DNA of 64,000 nt from G963422565 sp963422565 (GCA_963422565.1 OY730228.1:744001-808000); one strand, 5' to 3'. Positions 7,948 through 17,909 are shown, counted from the first letter of the stretch. The notes: generated by a model from the sequence alone, not told the origin. Translations and numbers: made by a program.

Positions 7948-8760
7948 ATGACCGTCAGCGACAATCTGCGAAACCTGATCGATCTCTCGAGCCCGCTCTG
8001 GGCGGGCGAGGCCGAGGTCGTGCGGACCTATTGGGGCTCGCCGATCCGCACGCGGGAGACCGAGCTGCTGTGGCTCAGGCGGCAATGCTCGAAGGAGTTC
8101 AACGGCACCGGGATCGGAGAATACCGGAATCTCGGCGTCTTCATGGGGCCGGTCACCGAGCTCGGAGAGATTTTCGAGCGCATCGACACCGGCGCGCCCG
8201 ACAGCGTCGATCGGCGTTACGCCCTCGAGCTGATCGAGATTCTGCACGACGAATTCGATCACTATATCCGGTTCGCCGACATTCATGACGCGCTGCGGGG
8301 CGAGGATGTCCCGCCGATCAACCCCCACGCGCTCGAAACCTGGGACGAGGACGCCGAGCTGACCCGGGTCCGTCATATGCACAATGCGACCCACGGCGCC
8401 CTCGGGGTGCGCGCCAGCCGGTTCACCGAGGGCGGCTACTGCGCCCTGTTCCGGGAGGGGATGCGGTTGAAGGGGCGGGGCGGGATCGACGACATGATCG
8501 CCGACGCCTGCGCCAAGGTCTACGAGGACGAGTTCGGTCACATGCTCGAAGGAGTCGTCGGGCTCGACAACGAGGGGCTTTCCGACGCGCAGTTCGCCCT
8601 GCTCGGGGATCTCGTCGTCGAGCAGCTCCGGCTGCGCATCCGGATGCGCAACGCCGAGTTCAGCTTTCCGCTGGGCGAGGCGCGCATCCGGGGAATCTTC
8701 GCCGGCGAGATCGAACCCGAGACATTCGACTACGCGCGCGCCGAGGCCGCCCTCCACTGA
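7948..8760 (+). CDS. Unrecognised protein with a ferritin-like diiron residue pattern
   Basis: I do not recognise the family of this 270-aa soluble protein. It has two ExxH motifs, E102-F-D-H105 and E195-F-G-H198, and intervening Glu candidates at E37/E39 and E161 (FTEGGY), all in regions that look helical. This E...ExxH...E...ExxH order is the classical carboxylate-bridged diiron site of four-helix ferritin-like proteins, including oxygenases and hydroxylases. It could therefore be a diiron oxygenase or oxidase. The start is fixed by GGAGG (7938-7942) six bases before the ATG. It stands alone, between cutA (divergent) and the Rieske beta gene (convergent), inside the aromatic catabolism region. 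No signal peptide or membrane segment is visible. Confidence 0.75.
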   Translation: MTVSDNLRNLIDLSSPLWAGEAEVVRTYWGSPIRTRETELLWLRRQCSKEFNGTGIGEYRNLGVFMGPVTELGEIFERIDTGAPDSVDRRYALELIEILHDEFDHYIRFADIHDALRGEDVPPINPHALETWDEDAELTRVRHMHNATHGALGVRASRFTEGGYCALFREGMRLKGRGGIDDMIADACAKVYEDEFGHMLEGVVGLDNEGLSDAQFALLGDLVVEQLRLRIRMRNAEFSFPLGEARIRGIFAGEIEPETFDYARAEAALH

Positions 8761-8782
8761 CCGCGTGGCGCGGTCCGCCCGG

Positions 8783-9286
8783 CTACAGGATGAAGCTCAC
8801 CGAGCCGAGGCTTCCCAACTCCTGGCAGTCGAGGATCGCGCGGCGTTCGGCGATCCTGAGCCCCTCGGCGGTCGGACGCAGACGAAAGACATAGCGTCCG
8901 ACATATTCGCCGATCCGCTCGGCGCGGCGGAAGCGGTAGACGACGAAATTGGCTTCGGCAAGGATGTCCCCCGCCTCCCGTCCGACGATCCGGACATTGG
9001 AGATCATTCGGCGGGTGCGGGATCTCGGTCGTTCGGCATGCGCCCCGCCGCTCTCGAGCCGCTTCACCCGGCCGCGGATACGCGCGATGTCGTCGGCGAT
9101 CGTGAACAGAGTCGACCGATGATCACCCTCGGGAATGTCGTTGGGCGGCACAAGGTAGCGCGCATCTTCGGTGAGCAGCCCGAGCCACTCGTCGAGGCGC
9201 CAGGCGTCGAGCAGCGCCGCCTCCTCGAACAGGAACGCCTCGATTTCGGCGCGGCCCGGCGCGCCTTCCCCGCCCGCGCTGCTCAC
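8783..9286 (-). CDS. Aromatic-ring-hydroxylating dioxygenase beta subunit
   Basis: 167-aa small subunit of a Rieske dioxygenase with the cystatin/SnoaL-like fold. It has the family's N-terminal EIEAFLFEEAALLDAWRLDEW helix, followed by LTEDARYLVP and the later R-x2-SNVRIVG strand. The beta subunit is structural, stabilising the alpha3beta3 hexamer. Its ATG overlaps the stop of the alpha-subunit gene by 4 nt, as expected for a coupled subunit pair. It is the last gene of the leftward RidA-deacetylase-alpha-beta operon. Confidence 0.9.
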   Translation of the reverse strand: MSSAGGEGAPGRAEIEAFLFEEAALLDAWRLDEWLGLLTEDARYLVPPNDIPEGDHRSTLFTIADDIARIRGRVKRLESGGAHAERPRSRTRRMISNVRIVGREAGDILAEANFVVYRFRRAERIGEYVGRYVFRLRPTAEGLRIAERRAILDCQELGSLGSVSFIL

Positions 9287-10548
9287 CCGGTCATCAGCTC
9301 GTTCCAGCGCCGCCAGAACGCCCGGAGATGGAGTTCGTCGGTATTCGACTGTTCTCCTTCCCTGGCCATGCCGCGCGACATCTCCGACCAGCCGACCTCG
9401 CGCCAGGCGGCGAGACCGTCCTGGACGGCCTCCAGCGCCTCGACATCGTCCGGCGTGGCCAACCCGCCCGGGCCGTAGAAGGTCAGAAAGCTGTCGAGGC
9501 GCCGGGCGCGGGAGCTCTCCGACTCCTCGACCGGGCCAGCCGCCCAGGCGGTGACGCGCATGCGGTCGACCGCGACCGGCCAGAACGTACGGATCGTGAC
9601 CGCCGAACCGTCATTGACGACGAGATTGGGGAACACCACAAGGTTGCGGTTGGTATCGGCGATCCGTCCGGCGCGTTCGGGACCGAGGCGGTCGACGAGC
9701 TCGACCCTCATCCGCGCGATCTCCGGCTTCGCCGCCTCGCCGTAGAGCGGAATCCATGCGGCGATCGGCCGGCCCCGGAAATTCACGTTGTCGACCACCG
9801 CATGGCCGTTGCCGAGCGCCTTTCCGGTGCCGGGCGCCGGCATCATCAACCCCTTCCCCATGCGTACCGAGACCCCCGAATCCTTCATGTATTGGAGATA
9901 GGTCGAATGGGTCGCGTGCAGGTGATAGTCGTCGAAGCTGTTCTCGACCAGCAGCTTCCAGTTGGCCCGGATATCGTATTCCTGCGTTCCGGAGACGATC
10001 TCAAATCGACCCGAGGGCGATTGGTCGACCACTAGGTCGAGATATTCCCGCGCGCCGGCCAGATAGTCCTCCAGCGCACCGCACTCCGCTCCGAAATGCA
10101 CGAACCAGAAGCCGCGATAGCTTTCCAGCCTCGGCACCTCCGCCAGGCCGAGCTCGCAGGGATCGAAGGCGTCGCCGTAGGCGTCCCGTCCCGGGACGCC
10201 GACCAGCGCACCGTCGCAATCATAGGTCCAGCCGTGATAGAGACAGGTGAAACGCTGGCTGTTCCCCTCGCGCTCGCGGCAGACGACCGCCCCCCGATGC
10301 CGGCAGGTGTTGAGGAAAGCGCGCAGCCCGCCCGAGCGATCGCGCAGCATGAGCACGGGCCTGCCGGCGACCGTTCGCGTCCGGAAGTCGCCCGGCGCAC
10401 GAACCTCCGAATCGTGGCCGAGATAGACCCAGCTCCGCGCGAAGACGCGCTCCTGCTCGGCGGCCAGAATCTCCGGATCGACCAGCACAGCTCGGTTGAG
10501 CCAGAACCTCTGGCGTTCCGGCTCGTCGATGACGAAGGGGCGCCCCAC
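9283..10548 (-). CDS. Aromatic-ring-hydroxylating dioxygenase alpha subunit (Rieske)
   Basis: 421-aa catalytic subunit. The Rieske ligands are C82/H84 and C102/H105. The mononuclear iron region NWKLLVENSFDDYHLHATH supplies H209 and H214 with a nearby Asp. These genes normally dihydroxylate or hydroxylate aromatic acids using a ferredoxin or reductase chain, which is absent here. The chosen start is a GTG at 10548, placed immediately after the TGA of the deacetylase gene; the frame is open upstream but overlaps that gene and does not resemble the family. The beta subunit gene follows with a 4-nt overlap. Position in an operon with RidA, opposite a CoA-ligase operon, suggests a nitrogen-bearing aromatic substrate (inference). 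Confidence 0.88.
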   Translation of the reverse strand: MGRPFVIDEPERQRFWLNRAVLVDPEILAAEQERVFARSWVYLGHDSEVRAPGDFRTRTVAGRPVLMLRDRSGGLRAFLNTCRHRGAVVCREREGNSQRFTCLYHGWTYDCDGALVGVPGRDAYGDAFDPCELGLAEVPRLESYRGFWFVHFGAECGALEDYLAGAREYLDLVVDQSPSGRFEIVSGTQEYDIRANWKLLVENSFDDYHLHATHSTYLQYMKDSGVSVRMGKGLMMPAPGTGKALGNGHAVVDNVNFRGRPIAAWIPLYGEAAKPEIARMRVELVDRLGPERAGRIADTNRNLVVFPNLVVNDGSAVTIRTFWPVAVDRMRVTAWAAGPVEESESSRARRLDSFLTFYGPGGLATPDDVEALEAVQDGLAAWREVGWSEMSRGMAREGEQSNTDELHLRAFWRRWNELMTG

Positions 10549-10549
10549 C

Positions 10550-11449
10550 TCAGTCGCCCGGCAGAGTCCCCGCCGGCAGCGCCGCGATATGGCTGGCAAC
10601 CTCGCCAGGGCGCGTGAACCAGATACGGTCGGCCAGAGGATGGGCGACGACATGCTCGAGAATCCTGCGCAGCTGGACCAGCCGGTAGGGCTGGCCGACG
10701 ATGAACGTGTGCAGGGAAAGCCCGTAGGCGAGCGGCTGCTTCGCGCATTGCTCGAGCATCTCGTCGACCTGATCGATCACCATGTCGGTGAACTGCCGCG
10801 CCGTATGATGCCGGTTGAGCATTGCCGGGGAGTCGTTGAGCTCGACCGGGTAGGGAACCGACAGGATCCGTCCCGCGCGGGTCTTGAGCCATACCGGCTG
10901 ATCGTCGATCGGCCAGTCGAGGACATAGCGGTAGCCGTTCTCTTGGAGCACGTCCAGCGTCGTCGCGGTCTCGGAAATCCAGGGACCCAACCAGCCGCCG
11001 GGCTGGACGCCTTCCCGCCGCTTGAGGACCTCCGTGGCCTCGCGGATCAGGACCGCTTCCTCCTCCTCCGACAGATCGCCCTGGCGCTCGCTGTTGGTCC
11101 GGCCGTGACCGACGATCTCGTCCCCCCGCGCGCGGATGCGCGCGACGATCTGCGGGGCGTAGTCGTAGACCGCCGTGTTCAGCAGATGGCAGGCCGGAAG
11201 CTCGAGCGCGTCGAAAAGATCGAGGATTCGCCAGAAACCGACCCGGAGACCGTAATCGCGCCAGGCATAGTTGCGGATGTCGGGCTGCGGCCCCGGCGCC
11301 GTCGGCGTGTGCCCCATCCCCTCCCCATAATGAAAATGCTCGACGTTGAGGCCGATATAGAAGGCGAGCCGCTTGCCGTCCGGCCAGTCATATCTGGGGC
11401 GCTCGACGATCGGCGAGTAGGCATATCGACCGTGGCTTCGCAGTTCCAT
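10550..11449 (-). CDS. Polysaccharide deacetylase-family (PuuE-like) hydrolase
   Basis: 299-aa member of the NodB-homology carbohydrate esterase 4 superfamily. The sequence pattern (GLNVEHFHYGEG near the start, GHGRTNSERQGDLSEEEE in the middle, late LSLHTFIVGQPYRL) is that of the subgroup often found in catabolic clusters and related to PuuE/allantoinase-type cyclic amide hydrolases, rather than cell-wall deacetylases. No signal peptide is visible, which argues for a cytoplasmic amide or ring-opening substrate. The ATG at 11449 marks where family-like sequence begins. It sits 44 nt after the RidA gene and 1 nt before the dioxygenase alpha GTG start, so it is part of the same operon. Confidence 0.8.
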   Translation of the reverse strand: MELRSHGRYAYSPIVERPRYDWPDGKRLAFYIGLNVEHFHYGEGMGHTPTAPGPQPDIRNYAWRDYGLRVGFWRILDLFDALELPACHLLNTAVYDYAPQIVARIRARGDEIVGHGRTNSERQGDLSEEEEAVLIREATEVLKRREGVQPGGWLGPWISETATTLDVLQENGYRYVLDWPIDDQPVWLKTRAGRILSVPYPVELNDSPAMLNRHHTARQFTDMVIDQVDEMLEQCAKQPLAYGLSLHTFIVGQPYRLVQLRRILEHVVAHPLADRIWFTRPGEVASHIAALPAGTLPGD

Positions 11450-11493
11450 GACCGTCCCCCGGAAGTTCGGACCATCGGACGGTACACAATCGG

Positions 11494-11892
11494 TCAGGCT
11501 TCGGGAACCACGGCCGTCGCCTCGATCTCGACCTTGGCGCGGTCCTCCATCAGCGCCGCGACCTCGACCGCCGCCATCGCCGGGAAGTGCCGTCCGACGA
11601 CGCCTCGGTAGACGGCACCGACCTCCCGGAGGCGGTCGAGATACTCGCACTTGGACGTGACGTAGATCGTCATCCGGGCGATATGCTCCGGCCCGGCCCC
11701 GCCCTCGGCCAGGACCGCACAAATATTGACGAGCGCCTGGCGGAACTGCGCGACGAAATCGTCCGTCGCGAATCTCTGGTCGGCGCCCCACCCGACCTGT
11801 CCGGCGACAAACAACAGCCGCCCCCGCGCGGAGACGCCGTTGGAATACCCCTTCGGCGGCAGCCATCCGGGCGGTTGCAGAACGTCCATCAT
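11494..11892 (-). CDS. RidA (YjgF/YER057c/UK114) family protein
   Basis: 132-aa protein of the RidA family. It has the typical LFVAGQVGWGADQRF strand, the MTIYVTSKCEYLDRLREVGAVYRGVVGRHFPAMAAVEVAAL region and a terminal VEIEATAVVP segment ending the last strand. RidA members hydrolyse reactive enamine/imine intermediates; members in aromatic clusters are thought to handle deamination of amino- or imino-ring products. Two adjacent ATGs (11892, 11889) are possible, with GGAG five or eight bases upstream. As first gene of the leftward operon it lies 371 bp from the divergent SDR-MarR operon. Confidence 0.88.
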   Translation of the reverse strand: MMDVLQPPGWLPPKGYSNGVSARGRLLFVAGQVGWGADQRFATDDFVAQFRQALVNICAVLAEGGAGPEHIARMTIYVTSKCEYLDRLREVGAVYRGVVGRHFPAMAAVEVAALMEDRAKVEIEATAVVPEA

Positions 11893-12263
11893 CCGATCTC
11901 CGATCATACGTCGAGCGGCGGCGCGTCGACTATCCCGGTTCGCCCATAGAGCTTGACCGAAAACTTGCGAGAGGTCTCGATATGATGCGATCTTCGGGGA
12001 TATGAGACCCCGATGCGGAGGCCGAACATGGCTTAGAGCGAAGCCGCTCGGCAGCAATATACGCACCGGCCGGCGCACGACAACGAGGCCCGACGAAGGC
12101 ACCGACCCGGGGAGCCATCGGGGCACGGGAAGAGGCCCGCGCCACGACCGGAGCAACCGGCAGCATCGACGAACGCATCCGGCGGGACGGCGCCACCGCC
12201 ATTGCGGGATTCGCGCCGTCCTTTTAGGCTTCAAGCAATTGTCTGCGACCCATCGAGTGACGG
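11893..12263. other. 371-bp divergent control region between the RidA and CoA-ligase operons
   Basis: No gene is supported here. The region must contain the promoters of two divergent operons. A weak rightward promoter candidate is TTGCGG (12202-12207), 17-nt spacer, TAGGCT (12225-12230), about 34 nt before the SDR start. A TTGACC at 11953-11958 has no well-spaced -10. The inverted repeat at 11973-12009 is listed separately as a possible operator. Confidence 0.55.
11973..12009. promoter_or_regulatory. Inverted repeat, possible MarR operator
   Basis: GGTCTCGATAT (11973-11983) is followed 16 nt later by ATATGAGACC (12000-12009), its reverse complement apart from one unpaired G. It lies between divergent operons, one of which encodes a MarR regulator, so an operator role is plausible. 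The spacing is wide for a MarR dimer site, and an RNA hairpin is an alternative. Confidence 0.35.
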
Positions 12264-13103
12264 GTGACCGCGAACGCGATGCTCCGGACCGAGCCGCCGC
12301 CGAACACCGACGGGCCGACGGGCGATGCGCCTCTCCGGGGTCGGCATGCGCTGATCACCGGGGCGGGCCGCGGTATCGGCCGCGCGGTCGCGGAGAGCCT
12401 GGCGGCGTTGGGAGCGGAGCTCACCTTGATCGGTCGCAACCCCGAACCGCTCGGCCGCGCGGCCGCCGAGATCGGACTTGCGGGCGGACTCGTCCCGCGC
12501 GCGCTCGCGGCCGACGTCACGGACGACGCTTCCCTCGCCGCCGCGTTCGGCCGCGCCCGGCACGAGGCCGGCCGCATAACCATACTCATCAACAACGCGG
12601 GTATCGCCGAGAGTGCGCCGTTCGCCAGGACCGGCCTCGACATGTGGCGGTCGACGCTCGACACCAACCTCACCGGGACCTTCCGCTGCACGCGGCTGGC
12701 CTGGTCGGAGATGATCGAGAACGGCTGGGGCCGGATCGTCAACATCGCGTCGACGGCGGGGCTCAAGGGCTACGGCTATACCAGCGCCTACTGCGCCTCC
12801 AAGCATGGGGTCGTCGGCCTGACCCGCGCGCTCGCGCTGGAAGCGGCCAGGACCGGGGTCACCGTCAATGCCGTGTGCCCGGGATTCACGGATACGGATA
12901 TGGTCTCGCGCGCGGCCGACAACATCGCCGCCAAGACGGGCCGCCCGCAGGGAGAAGCGCGTGCAGCGCTCGCGGCGGCGAACCCGCAGGGCCGGCTCGT
13001 CGATCCGCAGGAGGTGGCCGAAGCTGTGGCCTGGCTGTGCCTCCCCTCGTCCGCCTCGATCACGGGGCAGGCCATCGCGGTCGCCGGCGGCGAGGTCATG
13101 TGA
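12264..13103 (+). CDS. SDR-family 3-hydroxyacyl-CoA dehydrogenase-like oxidoreductase
   Basis: 279-aa classical SDR with a full active site: TGAGRGIG (32-39), NNAG (110-113), S163, Y176 and K180 (YCASK). It probably oxidises a hydroxyacyl-CoA or alicyclic hydroxy-CoA intermediate with NAD+. The first gene of a tight operon, it ends in TGATG shared with the MarR gene. The start is the GTG at 12264, or the ATG at 12279 (residue 6). The operon order SDR-MarR-crotonase-acyl-CoA dehydrogenase-ligase resembles 2-aminobenzoyl-CoA clusters, and less closely the badH/badR/ali genes for cyclohexanecarboxylate. Confidence 0.87.
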   Translation: MTANAMLRTEPPPNTDGPTGDAPLRGRHALITGAGRGIGRAVAESLAALGAELTLIGRNPEPLGRAAAEIGLAGGLVPRALAADVTDDASLAAAFGRARHEAGRITILINNAGIAESAPFARTGLDMWRSTLDTNLTGTFRCTRLAWSEMIENGWGRIVNIASTAGLKGYGYTSAYCASKHGVVGLTRALALEAARTGVTVNAVCPGFTDTDMVSRAADNIAAKTGRPQGEARAALAAANPQGRLVDPQEVAEAVAWLCLPSSASITGQAIAVAGGEVM

Positions 13104-13627
13104 TGGAGGAGACCGCCCATATCCCGCAGGAGTCCGCGCGGGCCGACTACGAAAGCGGCATCGGCGCCGGGGACGGGTTGGAGCTCCGGGTCTGGCTGCG
13201 GCTGCTCACCTGCTCCAATCTGATCGAGCACGCCGTTCGGCAGGGGCTGCATCGGCGGTTTCGGACCACCCTCCCCCGCTTCGACGTCCTCGCCCAGCTG
13301 CACCGCGCCGGGAGGCCGCTGTCGATGGGCGATCTGTCACGACGCCTGATGGTAACCAACGGCAACGTGACCGGCCTGGTCGACCGCCTCGTCCGCGAGG
13401 GCTGTATCCGGCGCGCCCCCCAAGCCAGTGACCGCCGATTGCAGATGGTTTCCCTGACCGAGGGCGGCAAAACGCAGTTCGCCGAGATGGCGCGCGACAA
13501 CCGCCGTTGGGTGAACAGCCTTATGGAAGGGCTGACCCGCGCAGAGATGGAAGCGCTCTACCGGCTGCTGGGCCGGCTGAAGCACTCGATCCACCACGGC
13601 GAAGCAGAGCCGGGGAGCAACGCATGA
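13103..13627 (+). CDS. MarR-family transcriptional regulator
   Basis: 174-aa winged-helix regulator. The DNA-binding region spans about residues 50-120: RFDVLAQLHRAGRPLSMGDLSRRLMVTNGNVTGLVDRLVREGCIRRAPQ..DRRLQMVSLT, which matches the MarR HTH and the wing with its D-x-R signature. In aromatic acid operons such proteins are usually repressors released by a CoA thioester. It is embedded within the catabolic operon, so it probably autoregulates it through the 371-bp divergent region. The ATG overlaps the preceding TGA by one base, and its own TGA overlaps the crotonase ATG by 4 nt. Confidence 0.9.
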   Translation: MEETAHIPQESARADYESGIGAGDGLELRVWLRLLTCSNLIEHAVRQGLHRRFRTTLPRFDVLAQLHRAGRPLSMGDLSRRLMVTNGNVTGLVDRLVREGCIRRAPQASDRRLQMVSLTEGGKTQFAEMARDNRRWVNSLMEGLTRAEMEALYRLLGRLKHSIHHGEAEPGSNA

Positions 13628-14441
13628 CCGATATGAAGGGCGCCGATCTGACGCCCCGCCATTTCGCCTGGTCCGTCGACAGCAGGGTCGCCACGTTGAC
13701 CATCGACCGCCCGGATCGGAAGAATCCACTGACCTTCGAGTCCTACGCGGAGATCCGCGATACCTTCCGCGCGCTCAAATACGCCGACGACGTGAAGGCG
13801 GTCGTCATCACCGGGGCCGGCGGCAATTTCTGTTCCGGCGGCGACGTCCACGAGATAATCGGGCCGCTGGTCCGGATGGAGATGCCGGATCTGTTGAAAT
13901 TCACCAGGTTGACGGGAGATCTGGTGAAGGCGATGCGCGCCTGTCCGCAACCGATCATCGCCGCGATCGAAGGCGTCTGCGCCGGGGCCGGCGCGGCGAT
14001 CGCGATGCATTCGGACCTGCGCTTCGGCACGGACACCTGCAGGGTGGCCTTCCTGTTCACGCGGGTCGGGCTCGCCGGCTGCGACATGGGTGCCTGCGCG
14101 GTGCTTCCTCGGATCATCGGTCAGGGACGCGCCGCCGAGCTTCTCTATTCCGGTCGGAGCATGAACGGCGCCGAGGCCTTCGCCTGGGGGTTCCTCAACC
14201 GGCTCTGCGCAGACGGCGAGACCCTGGCCGCCGCTCTGGAGGAAGCAGGTCGGCTCGCCGCCGGGCCGACCTTCGCGCATGCGATGACCAAGCGCATGCT
14301 GCATGCCGAATGGCCGATGGCCCTCGACGACGCGATCGACGCCGAGGCCGACGCGCAGGCAATCTGCATGCAGACGCAGGACTTCCGTCGCGCCTACGAG
14401 GCCTTCGCCAGGAAGGAACGCCCCGCGTTCGAAGGTGATTG

Positions 14442-14442
<1 letters not shown>
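13624..14442 (+). CDS. Crotonase-family (enoyl-CoA hydratase/isomerase-like) protein with Asp instead of Glu catalytic residues
   Basis: 272-aa crotonase-fold acyl-CoA enzyme. The oxyanion-hole segment GNFCSGGDV (67-75) is normal. The two catalytic glutamates of enoyl-CoA hydratase are not conserved: the GGxE region reads AGAGAAIA and the later P-E reads T-R (FLFTRVGLAG). Instead D154 in CDMGAC aligns by eye with the Asp used by 4-chlorobenzoyl-CoA dehalogenase and PaaG-type isomerases. This points to hydrolysis, isomerisation or ring chemistry rather than simple hydration. It is coupled to MarR upstream (ATGA overlap) and the acyl-CoA dehydrogenase downstream (TGATG). Confidence 0.85.
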
Positions 14443-15620
<1,178 letters not shown>

Positions 15621-15648
15621 CCCGAGACCGCTGACATCGGAGGCTCCC

Positions 15649-17331
15649 ATGCCGCTGCCCGGAGGCGTTCCCACCGCTCACCGCGATCGATTCGCCGAGC
15701 GGCATTTGCCGCCGCGCGAGATCTGGCCGGTCTTCGATTACGATTCGCTGCCCGAGCTCCGCGCCTACCCGGACCGGATCAACTGCGGCGCCGCGCTGCT
15801 GGACGCGACGGCCGCCGCAGGCCACCGGGACCGGCCGGCCCTGCATCTCGACGACACGAGCTGGACCTACGGCCAGCTCCTCGATCTGGCCGACCGGATC
15901 GCCCGCGTGCTGGTCGAGGATCGCGGCCTGGTGCCCGGCAACCGCGTTCTCCTCCGTTCGGCCAATACGCCGATGCTGGCGGCCTGCTGGTTCGCCGTGC
16001 TCAAGGCCGGCGGCATCTGCGTGACGACCATGCAGCTCCTGCGCGCCCGCGAGATCGCCTATGTCGTCGAGAAGGCGCAGATTAGCCACGCGCTCTGCGA
16101 CCTCGACCTCCTGGAAGAGCTCGAGGCGGCGAGAGACCGCACCGGCGGCGTTCTCAAGCATCTCATGACCTTCACCGCGCTCGGAGACCGGCGCAGCCGC
16201 GCCTCGCTGGACAAGGCCTCCGCCGGGAAACCGGCAGGTTTCGCCAACTGCGACACCGCTGCGGACGACACGGCATTGATCGCCTTCACCTCGGGAACCA
16301 CGGGCAACCCCAAGGCGACGATGCATTTCCATCGCGACGTCATCGCGATGTGCGACTGCTTTCCGCGCTATCTGAACATGTCCGCGCCCAGCGACATATT
16401 CATCGGGACGCCGCCGCTGGCCTTCACCTTCGGACTCGGCGGCCTCATCGCGTTCCCCATGCGCTTCGGCGCCTCGACGCGCTTCTTCCGCGGACCGACG
16501 GCGCCGGACGAAATGCTGCAGGCCGTCGCGCGCTATCGCGTTACCGGTCTCTACACCGCGCCGACCGCCTACCGCGCGATGGCGGGCATCGCCCATCGCT
16601 TCGACTTGTCCAGCCTCGAGAAATGCATCTCGGCCGGGGAGACCCTTCCCAAGGCAACCTGGGAAGCGTTTCATGGCGCTACGGGGCTCCGGATCGTCGA
16701 CGGGCTCGGATCGACCGAGATGCTCCACATTTTCGTGTCGGCGTCCCGCGAGGACATGCGCCCCGGCCTCACCGGGAAGGCGATCCCGGGCTATCGGGCT
16801 CGGGTGGTGGACCGCGAGGGCGCGCCTCTCCCGGCGGGGCGGCCCGGCCTGCTGGCGACGCGGGGTCCGACCGGCTGCCGCTATCTCGACGACGCCGAAC
16901 GCCAACAGATCTATGTCCGCGGCGGCTGGAACTATCCCGGCGATATCTACGAGGCGACCGAGGACGGCTATTTCCGCTATGTCGCGCGCGCCGACGACAT
17001 GATCATCTCGGCGGGCTACAACATCTCGGGGCCGGAGGTGGAGAACGCGCTGCTCGAGCATTCCGACGTGGCCGAATGCGCGGTCATCGCCAAACCCGAT
17101 CCGGCCCGCACCAACATCGTCAAGGCCTTCGTGGTCCTGCGCGAGGGCGCAGCGCCCGGCCCGGATGCGGCGTCGGCGCTTCAGGACTTCGTCAAGCGCG
17201 AGATCGCACCCTACAAATACCCGCGGGAAATCGCCTTCGTCGACGCGCTGCCGAAGACGGAGACCGGCAAGCTCCAGCGTTTCCGACTGCGCGGCCGGGA
17301 GGAGGAAGGGACCGCCGACCCGATGGCCTGA
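15649..17331 (+). CDS. Benzoate/2-aminobenzoate-CoA ligase-type AMP-binding enzyme
   Basis: 560-aa adenylate-forming ligase converting an aromatic carboxylate, ATP and CoA into an aroyl-CoA. Motifs are AFTSGTTGNPKATMHFHRD (phosphate loop), GLGSTE, GDIYEATEDGYFRYVARADDMI (adenylate binding and hinge) and the C-terminal PKTETGKLQR with the catalytic lysine. The N-terminal TAHRDRFAERHLPPREIWP / INCGAALLD pattern resembles proteins annotated as 2-aminobenzoate-CoA ligase within the benzoate-CoA ligase family (from memory, not searched). The ATG at 15649 follows ATCGGAGG. It is the last gene of the five-gene operon, 28 bp after the dehydrogenase. Confidence 0.87.
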   Translation: MPLPGGVPTAHRDRFAERHLPPREIWPVFDYDSLPELRAYPDRINCGAALLDATAAAGHRDRPALHLDDTSWTYGQLLDLADRIARVLVEDRGLVPGNRVLLRSANTPMLAACWFAVLKAGGICVTTMQLLRAREIAYVVEKAQISHALCDLDLLEELEAARDRTGGVLKHLMTFTALGDRRSRASLDKASAGKPAGFANCDTAADDTALIAFTSGTTGNPKATMHFHRDVIAMCDCFPRYLNMSAPSDIFIGTPPLAFTFGLGGLIAFPMRFGASTRFFRGPTAPDEMLQAVARYRVTGLYTAPTAYRAMAGIAHRFDLSSLEKCISAGETLPKATWEAFHGATGLRIVDGLGSTEMLHIFVSASREDMRPGLTGKAIPGYRARVVDREGAPLPAGRPGLLATRGPTGCRYLDDAERQQIYVRGGWNYPGDIYEATEDGYFRYVARADDMIISAGYNISGPEVENALLEHSDVAECAVIAKPDPARTNIVKAFVVLREGAAPGPDAASALQDFVKREIAPYKYPREIAFVDALPKTETGKLQRFRLRGREEEGTADPMA

Positions 17332-17378
17332 CGCGCGGGCACGGGCGCGGGAGCATCCCGGATCCGCGGACGGTCCGG

Positions 17379-17909
17379 TCAGGAAGCCCAGGGCGGGTCC
17401 GTTGCGAGGACGCGCCGGTGCACCGGGCAGCTTTCCACATGCGCTCCCGCCAGATAGCCGGTACTCATCAGAAACTCGTTGGTGATCTCGGGGCCGGTGA
17501 ACTTGAAGGTCTTCTTGAACAGCCGGACCCAGCCGTCCAACGGCCGCGGGTGTCGGGCATCGAGCCAGGCCGCGAACGAGCCATGCGTCTCGATCAGGTC
17601 CGATAAGCGCCGCGCGTTCTCGATTACAGCATCGATCTTCAGGCGGTTCCGAATGATCCCCGCATCGTTCAGCAACCGGGCGCGGTCACGCGCGCCATAG
17701 GCGGCGACGGACGGGACGTCGTATCCTTCGAACGCGTCGTTGAATGCCGCGCGCTTCTTCAGAACGGTCAGCCAGGAAAGCCCGGCCTGGTTGATCTCCA
17801 GGACCAGACGCTCGAACAGAATGCGGTCGTCCCGCGCGGGAAAGCCGTATTCGGTGTCGTGATACGGGCCGTGCAGCGGATGGCCGAGGGCGACTTCGCA
17901 ATACGACAT
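17379..17909 (-). CDS. tag: DNA-3-methyladenine glycosylase I
   Basis: 176-aa base-excision repair enzyme removing 3-methyladenine. Tag-family features are YHDTEYGFPARDDRILFERLVLEINQAGLSW, with the conserved E for substrate recognition, ILNKR-like LKKRAAFNDAF, and the C-terminal H/C zinc-binding positions: TGYLAGAHVESCPVHRR supplies H, C and H. The usual N-terminal Cys is C4. The ATG at 17909 gives the standard family length. It is convergent with the CoA-ligase operon and 160 bp downstream of DUF1467 on the same strand. Confidence 0.9.
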   Translation of the reverse strand: MSYCEVALGHPLHGPYHDTEYGFPARDDRILFERLVLEINQAGLSWLTVLKKRAAFNDAFEGYDVPSVAAYGARDRARLLNDAGIIRNRLKIDAVIENARRLSDLIETHGSFAAWLDARHPRPLDGWVRLFKKTFKFTGPEITNEFLMSTGYLAGAHVESCPVHRRVLATDPPWAS

